Part shown: piece after piece, positions 26,339-38,884 of the stretch
How positions within the stretch are numbered: the stretch's first letter is position 1
Layout: each line of letters opens with the position of its first letter
DNA from: Neorhizobium alkalisoli
Lineage (GTDB): Bacteria > Pseudomonadota > Alphaproteobacteria > Rhizobiales > Rhizobiaceae
DNA length: 64,000 bases
Assembly: GCF_007829835.1 (NCBI RefSeq)
Contig: NZ_VIWP01000003.1
Coordinates: 1-64,000 of the forward strand
Direction of reading: 5' to 3'
The notes under the pieces: generated by a model
The model's input: the letters and a program-made list of their open reading frames with translations, nothing else
What the model was told of the DNA's origin: nothing
The model's database searches: none
Position numbers and translations under genes: made by a program

Positions 26339-26833
26339 TCAGCGTTTGTGCTTTTCGTTGAGGGCCTTCAGGATGGGAGCCGGCACGAAATCCGTGACGT
26401 CTCCCCCCATGGCGGCGATCTGGCGAACCAATGTGGCGGTAATGGGCCGCGAGGCCGTGCCCGCCGGCAGGAACAGCGTCTGGATATCCGGCGCCATCTT
26501 GCGGTTCATCGCCGCCATCTGCATTTCGTAGTCGAAATCGGTGCCGTCGCGCAGGCCGCGGATCAGCACGCTTGCGCCATGCGCGCGCGCCGCATCGACA
26601 ACGAGGCCGCTGAACGAGACGACAGAAATATTTCCGCCCTTTTCCGGCAATGCCTCGATCAGCGAAGTGCGGATCAGCTCGGCCCGTTCATCAAAGCTGA
26701 ACGTCGGCACCTTGCCTGGATGAATGCCGATCGCCACGACAACCTTCTCCGCCACGTTCAGAGCCTGAACGAGGATATCGAGATGGCCGTTCGTCATCGG
26801 GTCGAAGGAGCCGGGATAAAGCGCAGTCGTCAT
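26339..26833 (-). CDS. coaD: phosphopantetheine adenylyltransferase
   Basis: 164 residues from the ATG at 26833; the frame runs upstream without family sequence. [10 protein letters not shown] at residues 8-17 is the nucleotide-binding T/HxGH motif, and [11 protein letters not shown] corresponds to the ISSTxVR block. Fourth step of coenzyme A synthesis. Confidence 0.95.
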   Translation of the reverse strand: MTTALYPGSFDPMTNGHLDILVQALNVAEKVVVAIGIHPGKVPTFSFDERAELIRTSLIEALPEKGGNISVVSFSGLVVDAARAHGASVLIRGLRDGTDFDYEMQMAAMNRKMAPDIQTLFLPAGTASRPITATLVRQIAAMGGDVTDFVPAPILKALNEKHKR

Positions 26834-26923
26834 GCCGAAATGGAGACCTGTTCCAGCTGGATTTCTGCGCCTTTTGTCATGGAAGGCGGCCCGCCGCAAG
26901 GGTTTCCGTCGCGGCAATAGGGC

Positions 26924-26962
26924 CTGAATATCAGATGAACACGCCATTCAAGACGCTTTCAG
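26924..26962 (+). promoter_or_regulatory. 39-bp symmetric operator-like element, copy 1
   Basis: CTGAA...TTCAG with four half-sites, TGAA, TGAA, TTCA, TTCA, each exactly 11 bases from the next. A CACTATGG sequence that could be a -10 follows about 6 bases later. It lies between coaD and the 28-residue gene. Copy 2 lies at 27128. Confidence 0.6.
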
Positions 26963-27027
26963 GGCCACTATGGTCAACTCATCCTCACGACGGACAGAGT
27001 GCCCGTTGAAACACGAGAGAGACGACA

Positions 27028-27114
27028 ATGCTGGCGTTGATGGTCATGGGTGCGGTGTTTGCAGCAGTTCTGCTCGATGCCTTCCTCTATGTCTTCGTCG
27101 AAGAGGAAGCCTGA
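27028..27114 (+). CDS. 28-residue membrane microprotein
   Basis: 28 residues, nearly all one hydrophobic helix (about 2-24), ending in acidic residues (EEEA). GAGAGAGAC precedes the ATG. It sits behind copy 1 of the 39-bp element. Its small size and single helix suggest a regulator or subunit of an inner-membrane protein, but no partner is visible. Confidence 0.5.
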   Translation: MLALMVMGAVFAAVLLDAFLYVFVEEEA

Positions 27115-27127
27115 ACCGGCTCCAATT

Positions 27128-27166
27128 CTGAACGCCAGATGAACGAGCCATTCAAACATGCTTCAG
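27128..27166 (+). promoter_or_regulatory. 39-bp symmetric operator-like element, copy 2
   Basis: Same four half-sites with 11-base spacing as copy 1. 23 of the first 28 bases are identical, including CAGATGAAC and GCCATTCAA. It precedes the 59-residue gene by about 85 bp. Confidence 0.6.
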
Positions 27167-27251
27167 AGCAAATGGTTTACGTTCTCTCAAAATACGGTGG
27201 ATCTCGGGCGTAAAATTTACGTCAGGGCTTAGAAAGAAGGATACAGCGGAG

Positions 27252-27431
27252 ATGATGATCGCAAAACGCAAGATGGCCATGGACAAGATCACCATGATCA
27301 ACCTGGTCTGGACTGCCATGGTCGCAATGATGCTGACCGCGACGGTTACGCTTTATCAGGACCGTTCCCACTTCAACGACAACGGCTATCAGCAGATCAC
27401 TGGTCGCTACAACGACATCTCGTACTACTGA
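27252..27431 (+). CDS. 59-residue single-helix membrane protein
   Basis: 59 residues: a basic start, one hydrophobic helix (about 14-34), then a polar tail rich in Tyr, Asn and Asp, probably periplasmic. GCGGAG and AAGGA lie before the ATG. Preceded by copy 2 of the 39-bp element and followed by a strong terminator. Family unknown. Confidence 0.6.
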   Translation: MMIAKRKMAMDKITMINLVWTAMVAMMLTATVTLYQDRSHFNDNGYQQITGRYNDISYY

Positions 27432-27603
27432 TCGGATCGGGGCGGAGTTGACTGACGATATCGAAACTCCGCCAAAAGCGTGAGGGTATCGACGACTTCG
27501 CTCTTCATCGCAGTGCTTTTCAAGCAGACGTTTCATTCATAACGTTTTCAGGCGAATTCAGCAGCGAGCCGGGCTTCAGGCAGCTGTTCAGCGCAGCCGG
27601 TTC

Positions 27604-27640
27604 AAAAAAAGCCGGAGGATCTTCATCCTCCGGCTTTTTT
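27604..27640. terminator. bidirectional rho-independent terminator
   Basis: GCCGGAGGAT (27611-27620) and ATCCTCCGGC (27625-27634) with a CTTC loop, flanked by a run of A before and six T after, so it can work in both directions. The rest of the 340-bp gap to gyrA holds no gene. Confidence 0.85.
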
Positions 27641-27680
27641 GATTCCGAATGTCCACGTGACAATCCGCCACCTGAAAGCA

Positions 27681-27719
27681 ATCGGCCCGAAAATCAGAGC
27701 TGATCTTCGGGCCGATTGT
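27681..27719. terminator. strong hairpin downstream of gyrA
   Basis: CAATCGGCCCGAA pairs perfectly with TTCGGGCCGATTG (13 bp), with an inner ATCAG/CTGAT. It lies about 50 bases beyond the gyrA stop. The following T-run is short, so it is a weaker intrinsic terminator or an RNA-stabilising hairpin. Confidence 0.55.
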
Positions 27720-27772
27720 TTACAGATTAAAAGAGTTAGCGTCGCGCGCTGGGCTGCGGATCAAAGGGCGCC

Positions 27773-30625
27773 TTATTCGGCGGCGCCCTCATCCGTCTCA
27801 CCGGCCACGCCGGCTTCATTGGCCTGAGCGCCTTCCGATGCGGTACCGGCTTCGGCACCTGCCTCGTCCAGCTCGGCCGCAACTTCATCCTCACCTTCCG
27901 GCTCGCTGATGCGCTCGACGGACACGACCTTCTCGTCCTTGGCGGTGGAGAAGATGGTGACGCCCTTTGTGGCGCGGCTGGCGATGCGGATGCCGCCGAC
28001 CGGAACACGGATCAGCACGCCGCCGTCGGAGACGAGCATGATCTGATCCTTGTCCTCGACCGGGAAGGCGGCGACGAGTTCGCCGATCTCGGCGGTCTTC
28101 GACGTATCCGTTGCGCGGATACCCTTGCCGCCGCGGCCCGACGTGCGGAAATCGTAGGACGACGACCGCTTGCCATAGCCCTTTTCAGAAACCGTCAGGA
28201 CGAACTGTTCACGTCCCTTCAGCTCTTCGTAACGCTCGTCACCCAGCTGTCCCTCTTCGGTGACTTCCTCACCGACAAGAGCGATATCCTCTTCATCGAC
28301 GCCGGCAGCACGACGATCGGCAGCCGAGCGCTTCAGATAGGCGGCACGTTCCCAAGGTTCCGCATCCACATGGCCGAGAATGGTCATGGAGATCAGGCGG
28401 TCGCCTTCGGCAAGCGTCAGGCCACGAACGCCGATCGAGTTGCGGCCGGCAAAGACGCGGACCTCATCGACCGGGAAGCGGATCGCCTGGCCGAGCGCCG
28501 TGGTGAGCAGAACGTCGTCACCGGGTTCGCCGATATCGAGGTTCGGACCCTTGCAGGTTTCGACGGAGAGGATTTCATCGCCCTCCTCCTCGAGCTTCAT
28601 CGCGATCTTGCCGTTCCGGTTGACCTGAACGAAGTCTGACAGCTTGTTGCGGCGAACCGTGCCGCGCGTCGTCGAGAACATGACGTCGAGATCTTCCCAG
28701 GACTTTTCGTCCTCGGGCAGCGGCATGATCGTGGTGATGCGTTCGCCGGGCTCCAGCGGCAGCATGTTGATCAGCGCCTTGCCGCGCGATTGCGGCGTGC
28801 CGATCGGCAGGCGGTAGACCTTTTCCTTGTAGACGATGCCACGCGAGGAGAAGAACAGGACCGGCGTATGCGTGTTGACCACGAACAGACGTGCAACGAA
28901 ATCCTCGTCGCGGGTCGCCATGCCGGAACGGCCCTTGCCGCCGCGTCTCTGGGCACGGTAGGTGGCCAGCGGCACACGCTTTATATAACCGAGATGCGAA
29001 ACGGTGACGACCATGTCCTCGCGGGCGATGAGATCCTCATCGTCCATGTCGAGGCCGCCATCCATGATCTCGGTGCGGCGCGGCGTGCCGAATTCATCAC
29101 GAACAGCCGCCATCTCGTCCTTGACGATCTGCTGGATGCGCAGACGCGAGGAGAGAATGTCGAGATAATCCGAGATCTCAGCGCCGATCTTGTTCAATTC
29201 GTCGGCGATTTCGTCACGGCCGAGAGCCGTGAGGCGGGCCAGACGCAGTTCGAGAATAGCACGGGCCTGCTCTTCCGAGAGGTTATAGGTGCCGTCCTCG
29301 TTGATCTTGTGGCGCGGATCGTCGATCAGCCGGATCAGCGGCTCGACATCATGGGCCGGCCAGCGGCGGGTCATCAACTGCTCGCGGGCGGTCGCCGGAT
29401 CTGGCGCCTTGCGGATCAGGTTGATGACTTCGTCGATATTGGCGACCGAAATCGCCAGGCCGACCAAGACGTGGGCGCGTTCGCGCGCTTTGCGCAGCAG
29501 GTATTTTGTACGACGGCTGACGACTTCTTCGCGGAAGGCGACGAAGGCGCGTAGCATGTCGAGCAGCGTCAGCTGTTCCGGCTTGCCGCCGTTCAGCGCC
29601 ACCATGTTACAGCCGAACGAGGTCTGCAGCGGCGTGTAGCGGTAAAGCTGGTTGAGGATGACGTCGGCATTGGCATCGCGCTTCAGCTCGACGACAACGC
29701 GGTAACCCTGACGGTCGGATTCGTCGCGCAGGTCGGAAATGCCCTCGATGCGCTTTTCGCGCACGAGTTCGCCGATCTTCTCGACCATCGACGCCTTGTT
29801 CACCTGATAGGGAACTTCGGTGATGATGATCTGTTCGCGATCGCCACGCAGCGGTTCGATCGTGGCGCGGCCACGCATCATCACCGAGCCGCGGCCCGTT
29901 TCATAAGCCTGACGGATGCCCTGCCGACCGAGAATCAGCGCGCCGGTCGGAAAATCCGGACCCGGAATGATTTCCATCAGTTCCGGCAGTTCGATCGCCG
30001 GATTGTCGACGATCGCGATGCAGCCGTTGATGACTTCCGTCAGATTGTGCGGCGGGATGTTCGTCGCCATGCCGACGGCGATGCCGCCTGCGCCATTGAC
30101 GAGCAGGTTCGGGAATTTTGCCGGCATAACGACCGGCTCCGACATGGTGCCGTCGTAGTTATCGCGGAAATTGACGGTCTCCTTGTCGAGATCGTCGAGC
30201 ATCGAATGAGCAGCCTTTTCAAGGCGACACTCGGTATAACGCTGGGCGGCCGGCGGATCGCCGTCGATCGAGCCGAAATTGCCCTGACCATCGATCAGTG
30301 GCAGTCGCAGCGACCAGTCCTGCGCCATACGCGCCAAGGCGTCGTAAATCGCCGAGTCGCCGTGCGGGTGATATTTACCCATCACGTCGCCGGTCACGCG
30401 GGCCGATTTTACGTATTTCTTGTTCCAGTCGATCCCCATCTCGTTCATCGAGAAAAGGATACGCCGGTGCACCGGCTTCAATCCGTCACGGACGTCGGGA
30501 AGCGCGCGGGACACGATGACGCTCATGGCGTAATCGAGATAGGACCGCTGCATCTCTTCCATGATGGAAATGGGTTCGATGCCTGGAGGCAGCTTTCCGC
30601 CGCCGGGTGTGCTTTGCTCAGTCAA
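27773..30625 (-). CDS. gyrA: DNA gyrase subunit A
   Basis: 950 residues. Catalytic Tyr at about 130 (AAQRYTE), quinolone-determining region [17 protein letters not shown] with Ser-91 and Asp-95 at the E. coli 83/87 positions, and the GyrA box QRRGGKG at the start of the beta-pinwheel. An acidic insertion (roughly residues 760-800) and an acidic, Ala/Glu-rich tail are typical of alphaproteobacterial forms. Introduces negative supercoils with GyrB. The Ser and Asp present are those of sensitive enzymes. A GTTC-N7-GTTG sequence 14 bases upstream is a near-match to an SOS box only. Confidence 0.97.
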   Translation of the reverse strand: MTEQSTPGGGKLPPGIEPISIMEEMQRSYLDYAMSVIVSRALPDVRDGLKPVHRRILFSMNEMGIDWNKKYVKSARVTGDVMGKYHPHGDSAIYDALARMAQDWSLRLPLIDGQGNFGSIDGDPPAAQRYTECRLEKAAHSMLDDLDKETVNFRDNYDGTMSEPVVMPAKFPNLLVNGAGGIAVGMATNIPPHNLTEVINGCIAIVDNPAIELPELMEIIPGPDFPTGALILGRQGIRQAYETGRGSVMMRGRATIEPLRGDREQIIITEVPYQVNKASMVEKIGELVREKRIEGISDLRDESDRQGYRVVVELKRDANADVILNQLYRYTPLQTSFGCNMVALNGGKPEQLTLLDMLRAFVAFREEVVSRRTKYLLRKARERAHVLVGLAISVANIDEVINLIRKAPDPATAREQLMTRRWPAHDVEPLIRLIDDPRHKINEDGTYNLSEEQARAILELRLARLTALGRDEIADELNKIGAEISDYLDILSSRLRIQQIVKDEMAAVRDEFGTPRRTEIMDGGLDMDDEDLIAREDMVVTVSHLGYIKRVPLATYRAQRRGGKGRSGMATRDEDFVARLFVVNTHTPVLFFSSRGIVYKEKVYRLPIGTPQSRGKALINMLPLEPGERITTIMPLPEDEKSWEDLDVMFSTTRGTVRRNKLSDFVQVNRNGKIAMKLEEEGDEILSVETCKGPNLDIGEPGDDVLLTTALGQAIRFPVDEVRVFAGRNSIGVRGLTLAEGDRLISMTILGHVDAEPWERAAYLKRSAADRRAAGVDEEDIALVGEEVTEEGQLGDERYEELKGREQFVLTVSEKGYGKRSSSYDFRTSGRGGKGIRATDTSKTAEIGELVAAFPVEDKDQIMLVSDGGVLIRVPVGGIRIASRATKGVTIFSTAKDEKVVSVERISEPEGEDEVAAELDEAGAEAGTASEGAQANEAGVAGETDEGAAE

Positions 30626-30853
30626 ATCGGATCACGATCTCTGTTCGGAATCAGTTGAATTTTTATAGCGGAAAGCGTTTCCGAGCGCCAATTTCCGCCA
30701 TGGTTTTGAACAGCTTTTGCGCGTTCAACATGGCTTTTCGAAGAGGTGGGAGGCGCAGGAGGTGGGCTTTTCTTCATAGATGACCTGTCCTAACAATCTT
30801 CGCATGCGACCGCAAGGTTCGCGACGATCAGGGCCAATACGCTGGGGGATGAT

Positions 30854-31483
30854 ATGGCGACACCGGATATGCTGGTCAACGCGCTGACCACGATGCTCGT
30901 GACACTCGACCCGCCGGGACTGGCGCCGGTCTTTCTCGGGCTGACGGCGGCGATGACCCGCGACCAGCGAAAATTCGTCGCCCTGCGCGGCTCGCTGATC
31001 GCCTTCGGCATTTTGGCTGTCTTTGCGCTGTTCGGCTCTGCCGTTCTCGGGCTTCTCGGCATATCGATCGGCGCCTTCCGCATCGCAGGCGGCCTGCTGC
31101 TGTTCTGGATCTCGTTCGAAATGGTGTTTGAAAAACGCCAGGAACGGAAGGAAAAGACATCACGGGCGGCGATCACCATCGACCAGATCCACGATATTGC
31201 CGTCTTCCCGCTGGCCTTGCCGCTGATCGCCGGCCCGGGCGCGATTTCGGCGACCATCCTGCTTGCCGGCAGTTTCAACGGCCCGCTGGACCGCGCACTT
31301 CTGATAGGCGTCATCGCGCTGATCATGATCGGCCTTTACGCCACGCTGCTGGTGGCCGAACGGCTCGACCGGTTTCTCGGCGTGACAGGCCGGGCGATCC
31401 TGACACGGCTACTCGGCGTCCTGCTTGCGGCTCTCTCCGTGCAATTCGTCATCGACGGTGTGCGTTCCGCCTTCAACCTCTGA
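30854..31483 (+). CDS. MarC-family membrane protein
   Basis: 209 residues with about six membrane helices and the MarC-family features DPPG..P.F.....T near the N-terminus and the central PLALPLIAGPGAIS repeat motif. GGGGAT precedes the ATG. Function in the family is unclear. Confidence 0.88.
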   Translation: MATPDMLVNALTTMLVTLDPPGLAPVFLGLTAAMTRDQRKFVALRGSLIAFGILAVFALFGSAVLGLLGISIGAFRIAGGLLLFWISFEMVFEKRQERKEKTSRAAITIDQIHDIAVFPLALPLIAGPGAISATILLAGSFNGPLDRALLIGVIALIMIGLYATLLVAERLDRFLGVTGRAILTRLLGVLLAALSVQFVIDGVRSAFNL

Positions 31484-31526
31484 TACCTCATCCTTTGACC
31501 GTCATCAGAAATACCGAAAGCCTTCC

Positions 31527-32678
31527 ATGCGCCGCGCAATCCGCATGTTCCTCGCCGAACAAAACACCATCAGCCTTCAGGAAAAACTGCGGGCCGCAGC
31601 CGGAGCCTTTTTCGGTATCCTGATCACCGGCCTGACCGGCAGTCTCGCGCTCAACCTAGATTCCGCTCTGCCGATCCTGATCGCCCCGATGGGTGCTTCC
31701 GCAGTCCTTCTCTTCGCCGTGCCGGCAAGTCCGCTGGCGCAGCCTCGCTCGATCCTAGGCGGCAATGTGCTCTCCGCCCTGATCGGGGTGACGGTCGGCA
31801 TCTTCGTCCATGATCCTGTTCTGTCATCCGCGCTGGCGATTGGCCTTGCCATCCCTGCCATGATGTTTCTGCGCTGCCTGCATCCGCCGAGCGGTGCAAT
31901 CGCGCTCAGCGCGGTACTCGGCGGCCCCGCCGTCCATGCGATGGGCTATGGCTTCGTTCTGTGGCCGGTGCTTGGAAATTCCCTGGCAATCCTGCTGGTC
32001 GCCCTGATCTTCAACAACCTGACCGGCCGCCCCTATCCCCACACCGTCAAACCTGCGCCAGCCGGCCACAAGACAAGCGACCCGGCGCCGGCACAGCGCA
32101 TCGGTTTCAGCTCCGAAGATCTCGACGATGTTTTGAAGGACTACGATCAGGTTCTCGATATCGAACGCGACGATCTGGAAGATATCTTGCGCCGGACGGA
32201 GCTGCGCTCCTATCGCCGCCGGGCGACCGACCTCACCTGCGCAGACGTGATGTCCCGCGACGTGATCAGCGTTTCACCCGACAATACACTGCAAGATGTC
32301 CAGAAATTGCTGCACGAACATCACCTCAAGGCCCTACCCGTCATCGACGACAAGGCGGACGTCGTCGGCATCGTCACCCAGACGGATCTTCTCGACAAAC
32401 CGGCATGGTCATCCGCCAAACCGGTAACCGGCCTTCGCCGGCGACTGCAGCTGCTCCTCAAGGGATCGACCGCGCCCGATGGCACGGTCAGTGATATAAT
32501 GACCGCCCCAGTTCGGACGGTTGGGCCGGAAACGCTGCTCGCCGATGCGATCCTCATCTTCGCAGAGGAAGGCCTGCATCATATTCCGGTCGTTGAGGGC
32601 GGCAAGCGGCTCGTCGGCATCCTCTCGCAATCCGACGTGCTTGTCGCCATGCTGGCGGACCACCCGGTCAGCGCCTGA
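31527..32678 (+). CDS. HPP-family membrane protein with two CBS domains
   Basis: 383 residues from the ATG at 31527. The N-terminal HPP domain (about 15-170) has four or more membrane helices with PMGASAVLLF, QPRSILGGN and the name-giving HPP in LRCLHPPSGA. A linker follows, then a pair of CBS motifs (about 235-380; VMSRDVISVSPDNTL and IMTAPVRTVGPETLL). HPP proteins have been linked to nitrite transport in organelles and cyanobacteria. The CBS pair probably senses an adenine nucleotide. Confidence 0.88.
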   Translation: MRRAIRMFLAEQNTISLQEKLRAAAGAFFGILITGLTGSLALNLDSALPILIAPMGASAVLLFAVPASPLAQPRSILGGNVLSALIGVTVGIFVHDPVLSSALAIGLAIPAMMFLRCLHPPSGAIALSAVLGGPAVHAMGYGFVLWPVLGNSLAILLVALIFNNLTGRPYPHTVKPAPAGHKTSDPAPAQRIGFSSEDLDDVLKDYDQVLDIERDDLEDILRRTELRSYRRRATDLTCADVMSRDVISVSPDNTLQDVQKLLHEHHLKALPVIDDKADVVGIVTQTDLLDKPAWSSAKPVTGLRRRLQLLLKGSTAPDGTVSDIMTAPVRTVGPETLLADAILIFAEEGLHHIPVVEGGKRLVGILSQSDVLVAMLADHPVSA

Positions 32679-32697
32679 CGGAAAAGCCGGCCGCCGA

Positions 32698-32964
32698 TCA
32701 GCGGTCGGTTCGCCTGGCCTTCAAAATGTATTTCCAGATCGTACCACCGAAGAACCGGTTGAAGACGACGAAATAGGCGATCATCAGCGCAAAACACAAG
32801 AAGGCGGGCGCGCCATTCAGCTGAAAGCCTTCTTCAGTCATCCCGCCGAAAATCGAAGCGACGAGGAAGCCGGCAGCCACGAAAATCGTGAAGAAATCGA
32901 GGATGAACGCCAGCACGATACGCCATGTCGCGGGTGCTTTGCCGGTATTTGCTGTTTCTGTCAT
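32698..32964 (-). CDS. small RDD-like membrane protein
   Basis: 88 residues from the ATG at 32964, chosen because GGATGGAGGGGAT lies directly before it; the frame extends upstream without a site. It shows the start of an RDD-like pattern, an Arg and a later Asp in the first helix and GGT.WKYIL at the end, with about three hydrophobic segments. Function unknown. Confidence 0.7.
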   Translation of the reverse strand: MTETANTGKAPATWRIVLAFILDFFTIFVAAGFLVASIFGGMTEEGFQLNGAPAFLCFALMIAYFVVFNRFFGGTIWKYILKARRTDR

Positions 32965-33011
32965 ATCCCCTCCATCCAAGCCAACTATGGCACACCATAA
33001 AGACGAAAGGC

Positions 33012-33032
33012 GCCTTTCGGCGCCCTCCATTC
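33012..33032 (-). terminator. ssb terminator
   Basis: On the minus strand GGCGCC, loop GAAA, GGCGCC, then TTTCGTCTTT. Confidence 0.7.
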
Positions 33033-33048
33033 AATTCAGTTTCTGATC

Positions 33049-33633
33049 TCAGAACGGGATGTCGTCGTCGAGATCCCGCGAGAAATTGCCGCCGCTCGGA
33101 GCGCCACCGCCCTGCGAACGGCCGCCGCCGCTGCCGCCACGATTGCCACCGGACGGCGCGCGGTCGTAATCGCCACCACCGCCGTAATCGCCGCCGCCAA
33201 AGTCTCCGCCACCAAAATCCTGGCCGGAGCTTCTGCCGCCACCACCGCCGCCGAAGCTGCCGCGATCGCCGCCGCCCTCGCCGCGACCATCGAGCATGGT
33301 CAGGGTCGAGTTGAAGCCCTGCAGCACGATTTCCGTGGAATAACGGTCGTTGCCGGTCTGGTCCTGCCACTTGCGGGTCTGCAGCGCGCCTTCGATATAG
33401 AGCTTGGCGCCCTTCTTGACGTATTGCTCGACGACCTTGCACAGGCCTTCGTTAAAGACGACGACGGTGTGCCATTCGGTCTTTTCACGACGCTCGCCGG
33501 AATTGCGGTCGCGCCAGGTTTCGGAGGTCGCGATGCGCAGGTTGGCGATCGGGCGGCCGTCCTGGGTCCGGCGGATTTCCGGATCGGCGCCGACATTGCC
33601 CACCAGAATGACCTTGTTCACACTACCCGCCAT
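33049..33633 (-). CDS. ssb: single-stranded DNA-binding protein
   Basis: 194 residues. An N-terminal OB fold (about 1-115, starting MAGSVNKVILVGN) is followed by a long Gly-rich linker and the acidic tip DDDIPF that recruits partner proteins. Binds single-stranded DNA in replication, repair and recombination. Divergent from uvrA, with an SOS box between them. Confidence 0.97.
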   Translation of the reverse strand: MAGSVNKVILVGNVGADPEIRRTQDGRPIANLRIATSETWRDRNSGERREKTEWHTVVVFNEGLCKVVEQYVKKGAKLYIEGALQTRKWQDQTGNDRYSTEIVLQGFNSTLTMLDGRGEGGGDRGSFGGGGGGRSSGQDFGGGDFGGGDYGGGGDYDRAPSGGNRGGSGGGRSQGGGAPSGGNFSRDLDDDIPF

Positions 33634-33744
33634 AAAACTCTTCCTTCATCTGCCGCTTCATGCGGCTTTCAATCTATCCGTTTCATCTTAGCCCATCGCT
33701 TCCGGCCGTTGGGGATGCGGCCGCCTTAATCCACAGGCAATTTT

Positions 33745-33759
33745 GTTCTTTATTTGTTC
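33745..33759. promoter_or_regulatory. LexA (SOS) box between ssb and uvrA
   Basis: GTTC-N7-GTTC, an exact match to the alphaproteobacterial LexA consensus. It lies about 120-135 bp from each start, so it probably serves uvrA and possibly ssb. Confidence 0.75.
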
Positions 33760-33880
33760 TGGTTTATCCCTATAGTCGTGTCAACCGAATCGGAACCGCG
33801 CTGCATTGCGGCAGTTTCGTCTCGACAGGCGGGAATCAATCACTACATAAGGACCTTCAATCCTCCCCGAAGGCATGACG

Positions 33881-36802
<2,922 letters not shown>

Positions 36803-36830
36803 CCTGTAATTGGGAATATTGGAGGGGTAG

Positions 36831-37643
36831 ATGAGCAAACACGGCACGATCCGCACCGGCATTGGCGGCTGGACCTTTGATCCGTGGGAAGGCACGTTCT
36901 ACCCCGAAAAGCTCGCCAAGAAGCGGCAGCTTGAATATGCCGCCAGCAAGCTGAAGGTGATCGAGGTCAACGGCACCTATTACGGCTCCCAGAAGCCTGA
37001 AACCTTTGCCAAATGGGCCTCCGAAGTGCCGGATGGGTTCGTGTTTTCGCTAAAGGCGAGCCGGTTCACGACCAACCGCAAGGTGCTGGCCGAAGCGGGA
37101 GAGTCGATCGAAAAATTCCTCACCCAGGGCCTGACCGAACTCGGCGATCATCTTGGCCCGCTCCTGTGGCAGTTTGCGCCGACCAAAAAATTCGAGCCGG
37201 ATGATTTCGAGGCGTTTCTGAAGCTTCTGCCGAACAAGCTTGAAGGCCTGCCGCTGCAGCATGTGGTGGAAGTCCGGCATGACAGTTTCAAGGTGCCGGA
37301 ATTCGTTGGCCTGATCGAGAAATACAATATCGCGCCCGTCTGCGCCGATCATTTCGATTATCCGATGATCGCGGATGTCACGGCGGATTTTGTCTATGCG
37401 CGGCTGCAGAAAGGTTCTGACGAGATCAAGACCTGTTATGCGGACGAGGATATGGCCGCCTGGCAGAAGCGGCTGGAGACCTGGGCGGAAGGCGGCGTGC
37501 CGGGCGATCTGCCGCTGGTCGACGAAAGCCGCAAGCCGAAGAAGCAGCCGCGCGATGTCTTTGCCTTCTTCATCCATGAAGGGAAGGTCAACGCACCTCA
37601 TGGCGCAATGGCCATGCAGGAGAGGCTGGACGCGGCCGGCTAG
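36831..37643 (+). CDS. DUF72 family protein
   Basis: 270 residues of DUF72 (YecE-like), a TIM-barrel-like family. It starts with the IRTGIGGWTF...W.G.FYP pattern and has LWQFAPT, EVRHDSF and DVFAFFIHEGK near the expected places. GGAGGGG lies before the ATG. Function unknown. It follows uvrA by 28 bases and may share its transcript. Confidence 0.87.
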   Translation: MSKHGTIRTGIGGWTFDPWEGTFYPEKLAKKRQLEYAASKLKVIEVNGTYYGSQKPETFAKWASEVPDGFVFSLKASRFTTNRKVLAEAGESIEKFLTQGLTELGDHLGPLLWQFAPTKKFEPDDFEAFLKLLPNKLEGLPLQHVVEVRHDSFKVPEFVGLIEKYNIAPVCADHFDYPMIADVTADFVYARLQKGSDEIKTCYADEDMAAWQKRLETWAEGGVPGDLPLVDESRKPKKQPRDVFAFFIHEGKVNAPHGAMAMQERLDAAG

Positions 37644-37859
37644 ATAAGGTCTCGTTCTTCGCTCCATACAGCTCCGCTTTGCGATATGAGCGATGTGGCC
37701 TTGTGTAAGGCGTTTCATTTCATCGAAGCGAACAGGCAGAAGCAAAAAGCTGGCTGGGCGCCCCTTCCCGCTATGAAAAGCAATTCCCGTCGCTTCGTTC
37801 AATATTCGCATCGGCGGATGGCATATTCCATCTTATCGTCAGGCGCGCAGCCGGCAGGC

Positions 37860-37885
37860 GGAACCAAGGTGCCGGCCCGCGGGTT
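37860..37885 (+). promoter_or_regulatory. possible EcfG (RpoE2)-type stress promoter before the BON gene
   Basis: GGAAC (37860-37864), 18 bases, GTT (37883-37885): the general-stress promoter pattern GGAAC-N17-(C)GTT, with G at the C position. About 70 bases before the start at 37956. The surrounding gap (37644-37955) otherwise holds no gene. Confidence 0.4.
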
Positions 37886-37955
37886 CCTCTCCTGCGATGA
37901 CGCCAAGGCTGCAGAGGCCGGCGCCTCCAGCCACCGGTATGAGAAGGAGATGACC

Positions 37956-38453
37956 ATGCCATCCACCAGGAAGGTTGACGATATTTCGCGTGAAGAAGAT
38001 TTTCGCGATTACGAGGATCGCAATATCGATGAAGGCTGGCCTTATGACGATGCGGCCGGCGCCGGCGCACGCCCTGTCGACAACGCAGCTTACGGACAGC
38101 CTGCCGCGAATTTTGACGATGATCGCAATGGTGGCTTCAAGATCGACGAGGCCGGCTTCGACGGGCTGGAAGAACGGCTCGTCGACAGCAATCGTCCGGC
38201 CGAGACGGGAGCCGGAGATGCCGACGAGATCGAAGAGCGCGTAAACGACGCGATCGAAGCGCTCGGCGTCGCCTCCATGGATTCGATCGACCTGCATGTG
38301 GAGAGCGGCACCGTCACGATCGAAGGCATGGTCGATGAGGCGCAGGCGGCACGGCAGATCATCCATGCAGCAAGACAGGTGACGGGTGTCCGGCGTGTGG
38401 TCAGCCGGCTTCAGGTTGATGGTGTCGACGGACGGATCCCCAACGAGGATTAG
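37956..38453 (+). CDS. BON-domain protein
   Basis: 165 residues from the ATG at 37956, six bases after AAGGAG; the frame extends upstream without a site. An acidic, Asp-rich N-terminal half is followed by one BON domain (about 90-160; IDLHVESGTVTIEGMV). There is no signal peptide. BON proteins are thought to bind phospholipids or other envelope ligands and are frequent in general-stress regulons, which fits the promoter pattern. Its stop overlaps the OsmC stop region on the other strand by four bases. Confidence 0.8.
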   Translation: MPSTRKVDDISREEDFRDYEDRNIDEGWPYDDAAGAGARPVDNAAYGQPAANFDDDRNGGFKIDEAGFDGLEERLVDSNRPAETGAGDADEIEERVNDAIEALGVASMDSIDLHVESGTVTIEGMVDEAQAARQIIHAARQVTGVRRVVSRLQVDGVDGRIPNED

Positions 38454-38872
38454 GCGATCTCAAGGGCGATTTCCGCACCGGCTTTCAGCGTATTGCTGAC
38501 GGTGCAAATTTCTTCCGCCATATGGGCGATATCGACTTTCTGGCTTTCGGTGAATTCGCCGTCGATGGCGAATTCACAAAAGAATCGCGTGACTCGAAAA
38601 GGCTCTTCATGGGTCTTTTCGAGTGAAACGCTGACACGTATCTCGATGAGATTCTCCAGCAATCCCAAGCGGCTCGCAGAGATGCGACCACTGAGTGCCA
38701 GACAGCTTGAAAGCGATGCGCACATCAGGTCGAGAGGATTGAATCCCTCGGCAGAGGCGCCAGTGACGACTTCGATTCTGCCACCCGTCCGACTTGTCAC
38801 CATAGGGTGACCCTTTGGGCTGACGACCGCTGCGGCACCAATCGACCTCTGCTTTATCGAAACACTCGCCAT
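38450..38872 (-). CDS. OsmC/Ohr-family protein
   Basis: 140 residues. OsmC-like fold with the first Cys in LDLMCASLSSC and a second in FFCEF or ICTV. The two catalytic cysteines of peroxide-reducing OsmC proteins are not positioned exactly, so it may belong to a divergent branch. Convergent with the BON gene. Confidence 0.75.
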   Translation of the reverse strand: MASVSIKQRSIGAAAVVSPKGHPMVTSRTGGRIEVVTGASAEGFNPLDLMCASLSSCLALSGRISASRLGLLENLIEIRVSVSLEKTHEEPFRVTRFFCEFAIDGEFTESQKVDIAHMAEEICTVSNTLKAGAEIALEIA

Positions 38873-38884
38873 CAGGCCTTCCCC

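Noticed and set aside
30639-30653. GTTC-N7-GTTG near gyrA
   Set aside because: One mismatch to the SOS box in a key base; gyrA is not a usual LexA target.
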